Shown here: positions 59,807-64,000 of the stretch, piece after piece
Position numbering within the stretch: position 1 is the first letter of the stretch
Layout of the letters: each line of letters starts with the position of its first letter
The notes under the pieces: generated by a model
Told to the model about the DNA's origin: nothing
The model's database searches: none
The model's input: only the letters and a program-made list of their open reading frames with translations
Assembly: GCF_000971055.1 (NCBI RefSeq)
Contig: NZ_LARW01000093.1
Coordinates: forward strand, 1-64,000
Direction of reading: 5' to 3'
Length of the DNA: 64,000 nt
Source: Sphingomonas sp. SRS2
GTDB lineage: Bacteria > Pseudomonadota > Alphaproteobacteria > Sphingomonadales > Sphingomonadaceae
Translations under genes and position numbers: made by a program

Positions 59807-60520
59807 ATGCGGCTTCCACCGATTCCCTATTGCGGCTCCGCGCCCCTTCCCGTCGAGATCTGGACGCGCTGGAATCCGGATCCGCTGGCGATAGGGCTGG
59901 TGATCGGTCTCTTCTTGATCGGCCGCGCAGTCCGAGCGCGGCCTCTTCCGCTCGCCGCAGGCTGTGCCATTCTCCTTCTGCTGTTCGTATCGCCGTTCTG
60001 TGCGTTGAGTTCGGCGCTGTTCTCGGCACGCGCGGCGCATCATATCCTGCTGACGGCCGTCGCGGCGCCTCTGCTGGCGATCGCATGGCCAGCCGTTCGG
60101 GGCAGGCCGGCGGCATGGGCCTGTGCCCATGCCCTGATCTTCTGGGCGTGGCACGCGCCGGCGGCCTATGCCTTCGCGCTTGCCAGCGACGGCGCCTACT
60201 GGCTTATGGAACTGACCCTGCTCGTCTCGGCGATCGGGCTCTGGCGCAGCGTGCTGGCCGCAACCGCCCCCACCGGCGTCGCGGTCCTGCTGGCGACGAT
60301 GGTTCAGATGGGCTTACTCGGCGCTCTGCTCACCTTCGCGTCCACGCCGCTGTACGCCTGGCACTGGATCACGACGCAGCCCTGGGGCCTCAGCCCGGTG
60401 GAGGACCAGCAGCTTGCCGGCCTGCTGATGTGGATCGTGGGTGGAGCGATTTATCTCGTCGCCGCGCTCAGGCTGGCAGGCAATTGGCTCGCCGAGCGGC
60501 AGCGGATAGCGATCGCATGA
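59807..60520 (+). CDS. ctaG: CtaG/caa3-type cytochrome c oxidase assembly protein
   Basis: This 237-residue membrane protein starts MRLPPIPYCGSAP, the usual opening of caa3-CtaG proteins, and has about six to seven helices. SARAAHHILLTAVAAPLLA and a W-H-A-P motif in FWAWHAPAAY are typical. It helps insert CuB into the oxidase. GTG at 59768 is another possible start. The following gene overlaps the stop (ATGA). Oxidase subunits follow. Confidence 0.85.
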   Translation: MRLPPIPYCGSAPLPVEIWTRWNPDPLAIGLVIGLFLIGRAVRARPLPLAAGCAILLLLFVSPFCALSSALFSARAAHHILLTAVAAPLLAIAWPAVRGRPAAWACAHALIFWAWHAPAAYAFALASDGAYWLMELTLLVSAIGLWRSVLAATAPTGVAVLLATMVQMGLLGALLTFASTPLYAWHWITTQPWGLSPVEDQQLAGLLMWIVGGAIYLVAALRLAGNWLAERQRIAIA

Positions 60521-61185
60521 TCGAAGCGATCCGCGAATGGGCGGCGCGGCATACCGCCGATCGGCGCTACTCCCCGGTCGGCGTCGCCTTCCACTGGATC
60601 ATGGCGGCCCTCATCTCCTTTCAGCTCTACTGGGGCTGGTATATGAGCCGCATGCCGGTGGGCGGCGACAAGCTGGACGCCTACAAGCTGCATTCCGAAC
60701 TGGGCCTGGGCATGCTGGTGCTGGCGACGCTGCGCTTCGTGTGGCGCACGATCGTGCCGGGACCAATCAACGACGCGGATGGACTGGGTTGGCAAACCAA
60801 GCTCGCCTACGTCACCCATGCGCTCTTTTACATCTGCTTCTTCGGCCTGCCGCTGTCTGGCTGGGCGATGTGGTCGGCGCTGGGCGACGGGCCGAAGCTC
60901 GACCTGCTCGGCGCCGCGTGGCCGCAATTGCCGTTCCACGATATTCCGGTGGCGGCGCAATGGACCATCCTGGGTTGGGCAGACGGCATCCACACTCTGC
61001 TAATCCTGCTTCTGCTCGCGCTGATCCCCATGCATGTCGGGGCGGCGCTCAAGCATCATTTCTGGAACCGGCATGATGTGCTCATCGGGATGCTGCCGGA
61101 GTTGAAGGAGGACGAGCCGGCAGAAGCGGAGCCGCGCCATGGCCTGCCAGGATCGCAAGCTCGTCCGGCGCCAGTGCGCGGCTGA
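60517..61185 (+). CDS. Cytochrome b561/b6-type membrane protein
   Basis: This 222-residue protein has four membrane helices with His ligands in AFHWIMAALI, YKLHSELGLG, VTHALFYICF and MHVGAALKHHFW. It is a second b561-type protein, longer at the N-terminus than that at 23594-24163. It would move electrons between quinol and periplasmic cytochromes. Its last 35 codons are antisense to the end of the next cytochrome gene. Confidence 0.82.
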   Translation: MIEAIREWAARHTADRRYSPVGVAFHWIMAALISFQLYWGWYMSRMPVGGDKLDAYKLHSELGLGMLVLATLRFVWRTIVPGPINDADGLGWQTKLAYVTHALFYICFFGLPLSGWAMWSALGDGPKLDLLGAAWPQLPFHDIPVAAQWTILGWADGIHTLLILLLLALIPMHVGAALKHHFWNRHDVLIGMLPELKEDEPAEAEPRHGLPGSQARPAPVRG

Positions 61186-61717
61186 TGGCCAGCATCGTGC
61201 CCGTGGGATCCCGCCGCTGACCCGATCGCCATGCCTCGATCTGCGCCGCGACGTAGGCCGGCGATTGCCCGGCAAGCGGCGGGTTGCCGGGGCCAACGCC
61301 TTCACCGTTCGGACCATGACAACTGGCGCATTTGCTGGCGTAAACCGGCGTCGATCGCCACGCGGATGCCGGGGGCGGCAGCGCGGCATAATAGGCCGAG
61401 ACCTTGACCCGGTCCTCGCTGTCCAGTCGCCGGGCGATCGCACGCATCGCCACGTGCTTGCGCCGACCAGTGGCATAATCGTCCAGCTGGCGGACGAGAT
61501 AACCGGCGTCGAGGCGGGCAAGACGCGGGGTCAGGCGTCCGTCCCCTTCGCCTTTCAAGCCGTGGCAGGTCGCGCAGGCGCTCGTAGGGCCACCGTTGCC
61601 GCCGCTGAACGCGATCACTTCGCCGGTCGCACGAAACGCCGGGTTGCCGCCCATCTCGTTGCATGCCGTCAGAAGCAGCGGAGCCAGCAGGCCGAGGCAC
61701 AGAAAATATCGCGTCAT
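61082..61717 (-). CDS. Diheme c-type cytochrome lipoprotein
   Basis: This 211-residue protein has a lipobox LLTAC (Cys near residue 19) and two c-type heme sites, CATCH (near residue 48) and CASCH (near residue 130), in two class I-like domains (about 45-110 and 125-195). The pattern fits the electron donor of a terminal oxidase or an alcohol dehydrogenase-type subunit. It is encoded opposite to its neighbours and overlaps the b561 gene tail-to-tail by 104 bases. Confidence 0.8.
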   Translation of the reverse strand: MTRYFLCLGLLAPLLLTACNEMGGNPAFRATGEVIAFSGGNGGPTSACATCHGLKGEGDGRLTPRLARLDAGYLVRQLDDYATGRRKHVAMRAIARRLDSEDRVKVSAYYAALPPPASAWRSTPVYASKCASCHGPNGEGVGPGNPPLAGQSPAYVAAQIEAWRSGQRRDPTGTMLAISRALAPDELAILAGHGAAPLLPARPPSTPAASR

Positions 61718-61774
61718 CGCACGGGGAACCGAGTGGATGGCGGTCGGTTCCCCATCGGGGAAGGAAGATCTCTT

Positions 61775-62119
61775 TTGGGGGCACGCATTCTCTTGACCGC
61801 AGTCCTGCTGCTCGCCGCTTGCGACAAGCCCGAGATCGCGCCCAATGCCACGGGCGGCGAAGCAGCCGCGCGCGGCAAGACGGCGGCGGAACGCCTCGGC
61901 TGCGGGGCATGTCACGCCATGTCGGGCATCTGGCCGCAGGGAACGACCGGTCCTTCGCTCGAAAGGTTCGCACAGCGCGGCATGATCGCGGGCCGCTACC
62001 CCAACCGCCCTGATAATTTGGCTGCTTTCCTGCGCAATTCTTCCGGCACTGCCATGCCGACGGTCACCATGACCGCAGCGCAGGCCGACGACATCGCGGC
62101 GTTCCTGCATGAGCAATAG
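61775..62119 (+). CDS. Monoheme cytochrome c lipoprotein
   Basis: This 114-residue protein starts with TTG (AAGGAAG upstream), has a lipobox LLAAC and one heme motif CGACH (near residue 42) with a possible axial Met in GTAMPTV. Its stop overlaps the coxB start by 11 bases. It probably feeds electrons to the oxidase. Confidence 0.78.
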   Translation: MGARILLTAVLLLAACDKPEIAPNATGGEAAARGKTAAERLGCGACHAMSGIWPQGTTGPSLERFAQRGMIAGRYPNRPDNLAAFLRNSSGTAMPTVTMTAAQADDIAAFLHEQ

Positions 62120-63068
62120 CGCCACCTTGAAGGCGGCGCTCGGCGGCTGGCCGCCAGCGGTGCTCGATCCGGCCGGCCCATACGCCGAGCCCATCACGCG
62201 GCTGGCCTGGGCGCTGCTGCTCGGCGGCACGGCCGTACTGCTGATCGTCCTCGCCGCACTCGCGGTGGCGCTCTGGGGCAAGCCGGCGTTGAGAAAGCGG
62301 CTGGGCGGCGACCGGACGATCTGGATCGGCGGCGTGGTCTTTCCCGGCGTCGTGCTGACGGCCCTGCTGGTCTGGGGCCTGTGGCTGACCGGCAGCCTGC
62401 AGGCGACGGCAGCACGAGCGGGCGAGATGCGCGTCAGGGTTACGGGCGAAATGTGGTGGTGGCGCGTGACCTACCTCGGCGAACGCGGCGAGACCGTGAT
62501 CCGCGATGCCAACGAACTGCATGTGCCCGTCGGGCAACCGGTCCTGCTGGAACTGGAATCGGCGGACGTCCTTCACAGCTTCTGGGTGCCGAGGCTTGCC
62601 GGCAAGATGGACATGATCCCCGGCCGCCGCAACCTGCTGCGCATCCGCGCCGAGCAGCCGGGCACCTATGGCGGGCAATGCGCAGAATATTGCGGCGGCG
62701 CCCATGCGCTGATGGGCTTCGTCGTCGTCGCGCATACGCCGGAAAGCTTCGCCCGCTGGCGCGCCGAACGTCTGGCGCCTCCGCCGCCGGTCTCAGGGCG
62801 CGGGCCCGAACTGTTCCTCGCCAGCGGCTGTGCTGGCTGCCACGCCATTCGCGGCACGCCCGCCAACGGCACGGCCGGTCCCGACCTGACCCATGTCGGC
62901 GCACGGCGATCGCTGGGCGCGGGCATCCTGCCCAATAATCGCGGCACGCTGGCCGGTTGGATCGCCGACAGCCAGACGATCAAGCCGGGCAACCGCATGC
63001 CCAACTACAAGCAGTTCAGCCCCGACGATCTCAACGCGCTGGCCGCATATATGGAAAGCCTCAAATGA
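62109..63068 (+). CDS. coxB: Cytochrome c oxidase subunit II with fused cytochrome c
   Basis: This 319-residue protein has two N-terminal membrane helices, a cupredoxin domain with the CuA site in [13 protein letters not shown] (near residue 197) and a C-terminal class I cytochrome c domain with CAGCH (near residue 240) and an axial Met in NRMPNY. Fusion to cytochrome c marks the caa3 group. It passes electrons from cytochrome c to subunit I. It overlaps the coxA start (ATGA). Confidence 0.93.
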   Translation: MSNSATLKAALGGWPPAVLDPAGPYAEPITRLAWALLLGGTAVLLIVLAALAVALWGKPALRKRLGGDRTIWIGGVVFPGVVLTALLVWGLWLTGSLQATAARAGEMRVRVTGEMWWWRVTYLGERGETVIRDANELHVPVGQPVLLELESADVLHSFWVPRLAGKMDMIPGRRNLLRIRAEQPGTYGGQCAEYCGGAHALMGFVVVAHTPESFARWRAERLAPPPPVSGRGPELFLASGCAGCHAIRGTPANGTAGPDLTHVGARRSLGAGILPNNRGTLAGWIADSQTIKPGNRMPNYKQFSPDDLNALAAYMESLK

Positions 63069-64000
63069 GGTCGGAGACCGGGTTCGATCCCGATCTCTAC
63101 CAGCGGTTCCCGACGCAGGAGGAACGCCCGGCCGAGGAAGAGGAGGAACTGCGCCGTATTTGGTGCGCGCCGCACGGCTGGGAATATCTGACCGTCGTCA
63201 ACAACAATTATGTCGGCATCTTCTATCTCGGCACCGCCTTCCTGTTCTTCCTGCTGGCGGGCGTGCTGGCGCTGCTGATGCGGGTCCAGCTCGCCGCGCC
63301 GCTGATGGAGGTGCTGCCACAGGCGACCTACAATCAGGTCTTCACCATGCACGGCACGGTGATGATGTTTCTCTTCGCCGTGCCGATGGTCGAGGCGGCG
63401 GGCGTGCTGCTGCTGCCGCAGATGCTGGCCGCGCGCGACCTGCCGTTCCCGCGCCTCTCGGCCTATGCCTTCTGGGCCTATGCGGTGGGCGGGCTCGCCT
63501 TCTTCGCCTCGCTGTTCGTCGGCCTTGCCCCCGACGGCGGCTGGTTCATGTACCCGCCCTATACGTCCAAGGCCTATTCGCCCGGCATCAACGCCGACTT
63601 CTGGCTGCTCGGCATCGGTTTCATCGAGATCAGCGCAATCGCCGGCGCGATCGAGATCATCGTCGGCGTCCTGCGCACCCGCGCGCCGGGCATGAGCCTC
63701 GACAAGATGCCGATCTTCGCCTGGGCCATGCTGGTCTTCGCGGTGATGATCATCATCGCCTTTCCCAGCGTAATCCTGGCGACGCTGCTGCTGGAGATCG
63801 AGCGTGCCTTCAACTGGCCCTTCTTCGACGCGGCGCGCGGCGGCGATCCGGTGCTATGGCAGCATCTGTTCTGGTTCTTCGGCCATCCCGAGGTCTACAT
63901 CATCTTCCTGCCCGCCGCCGGCATGATGAGCATGATCGTGCCCACCGTCGCGAAGGCGGAACTGGTCGGCTACCGCCTGATCGTGCTGGCCATGATCGCC
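63065..64000 (+). CDS. coxA: Cytochrome c oxidase subunit I, 3' end outside the window
   Basis: The gene begins at the ATG overlapping the coxB stop and stays open to the window end (312 codons seen). It has a charged N-terminus, then [11 protein letters not shown] with the low-spin heme His, several helices, and [15 protein letters not shown] with the CuB His and the cross-linked Tyr. It pumps protons while reducing O2. Whether subunit III is fused or separate cannot be seen. Confidence 0.92.
   Translation, partial: MRSETGFDPDLYQRFPTQEERPAEEEEELRRIWCAPHGWEYLTVVNNNYVGIFYLGTAFLFFLLAGVLALLMRVQLAAPLMEVLPQATYNQVFTMHGTVMMFLFAVPMVEAAGVLLLPQMLAARDLPFPRLSAYAFWAYAVGGLAFFASLFVGLAPDGGWFMYPPYTSKAYSPGINADFWLLGIGFIEISAIAGAIEIIVGVLRTRAPGMSLDKMPIFAWAMLVFAVMIIIAFPSVILATLLLEIERAFNWPFFDAARGGDPVLWQHLFWFFGHPEVYIIFLPAAGMMSMIVPTVAKAELVGYRLIVLAMIA

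Noticed and set aside
1-64000. CRISPR arrays, tRNA or rRNA genes, phage or defence systems
   Set aside because: No regularly spaced repeats, cloverleaf-like segments or recognisable phage/defence proteins were noticed on reading; no search tool was run.

Overview
The window is GC-rich DNA from an alphaproteobacterium. Gene content and protein style suggest a sphingomonad (order Sphingomonadales), but this is inference; there is no rRNA or marker gene to confirm it. It reads as an accessory metal- and stress-resistance region with two edges of different character: an IS21-type insertion sequence end on the left and a respiratory oxidase locus running off the right end.

Left edge (1-1.6 kb): a nitric-oxide defence operon on the minus strand, nsrR - 55-residue Cys protein - cupin - norZ. 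The quinol NO reductase gene is cut after about 76 codons by the IS21-type end. A good NsrR operator lies upstream of nsrR. From 2.3 to 6.3 kb, two DUF2946-type genes (one frameshifted) precede a copper-type TonB-dependent receptor and a TonB protein.

Metal efflux module 1 (6.5-17.7 kb, plus strand): czcI-like, czcC, czcB, czcA, a lipoprotein, an SRPBCC protein, a CDF exporter, an MliC-like lipoprotein, a P1B-4-type ATPase and a zinc-ribbon protein. Module 2 (39.3-28.9 kb, minus strand) repeats the order czcI-like, czcC, czcB, czcA, (DUF190), SRPBCC, MliC-like lipoprotein, P1B-4 ATPase. It then runs on through MgtC, an unknown membrane-anchored protein, a HAD phosphatase, a TolC-type protein, a third MliC-like lipoprotein, a ZIP transporter, cytochrome b561 and Cu/Zn superoxide dismutase. 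Between the two modules lie a third czcI-like gene, a methyltransferase-like gene, a degraded-looking arsR, an FTR1/cytochrome c fusion and an ACR3-type transporter.

The most interesting signal is a pair of matching RNA-like leaders (14299-14372 plus; 31892-31963 minus). One sits just upstream of each MliC-like lipoprotein/P1B-4 ATPase pair. Each has a first stem, an invariant TGAGAAGG linker, five bases and a 13-bp second stem. Both stems keep pairing through compensatory base changes. I do not recognise this as a known riboswitch class.

39.8-59 kb is a stress and energy-reserve region. It holds a mechanosensitive channel, a PHA synthase - hydratase/phosphotransacetylase - acetate kinase - truncated fabI operon, a TelA - TerD-like - unknown - TerF-like VWA operon, a GH130 enzyme, an Nramp-related transporter with altered metal-site motifs, a second HAD phosphatase, DedA, an orphan fliE, small secreted proteins, an unusual pyruvate kinase and a second CDF protein. 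59.8-64 kb is a caa3-type oxidase cluster (ctaG, b561, two c-type cytochromes, coxB, coxA) whose subunit I gene is cut by the window end.

Functional reading: the czc pumps, CDF and P1B-4 ATPases would export Zn/Cd/Co/Ni-type cations, while ZIP, Nramp, FTR1 and the TonB receptor move metals inward. SodC, b561, NsrR/NorZ and the acetate/PHA genes fit survival under redox, NO or low-oxygen stress. These roles are family-based; none was tested here.
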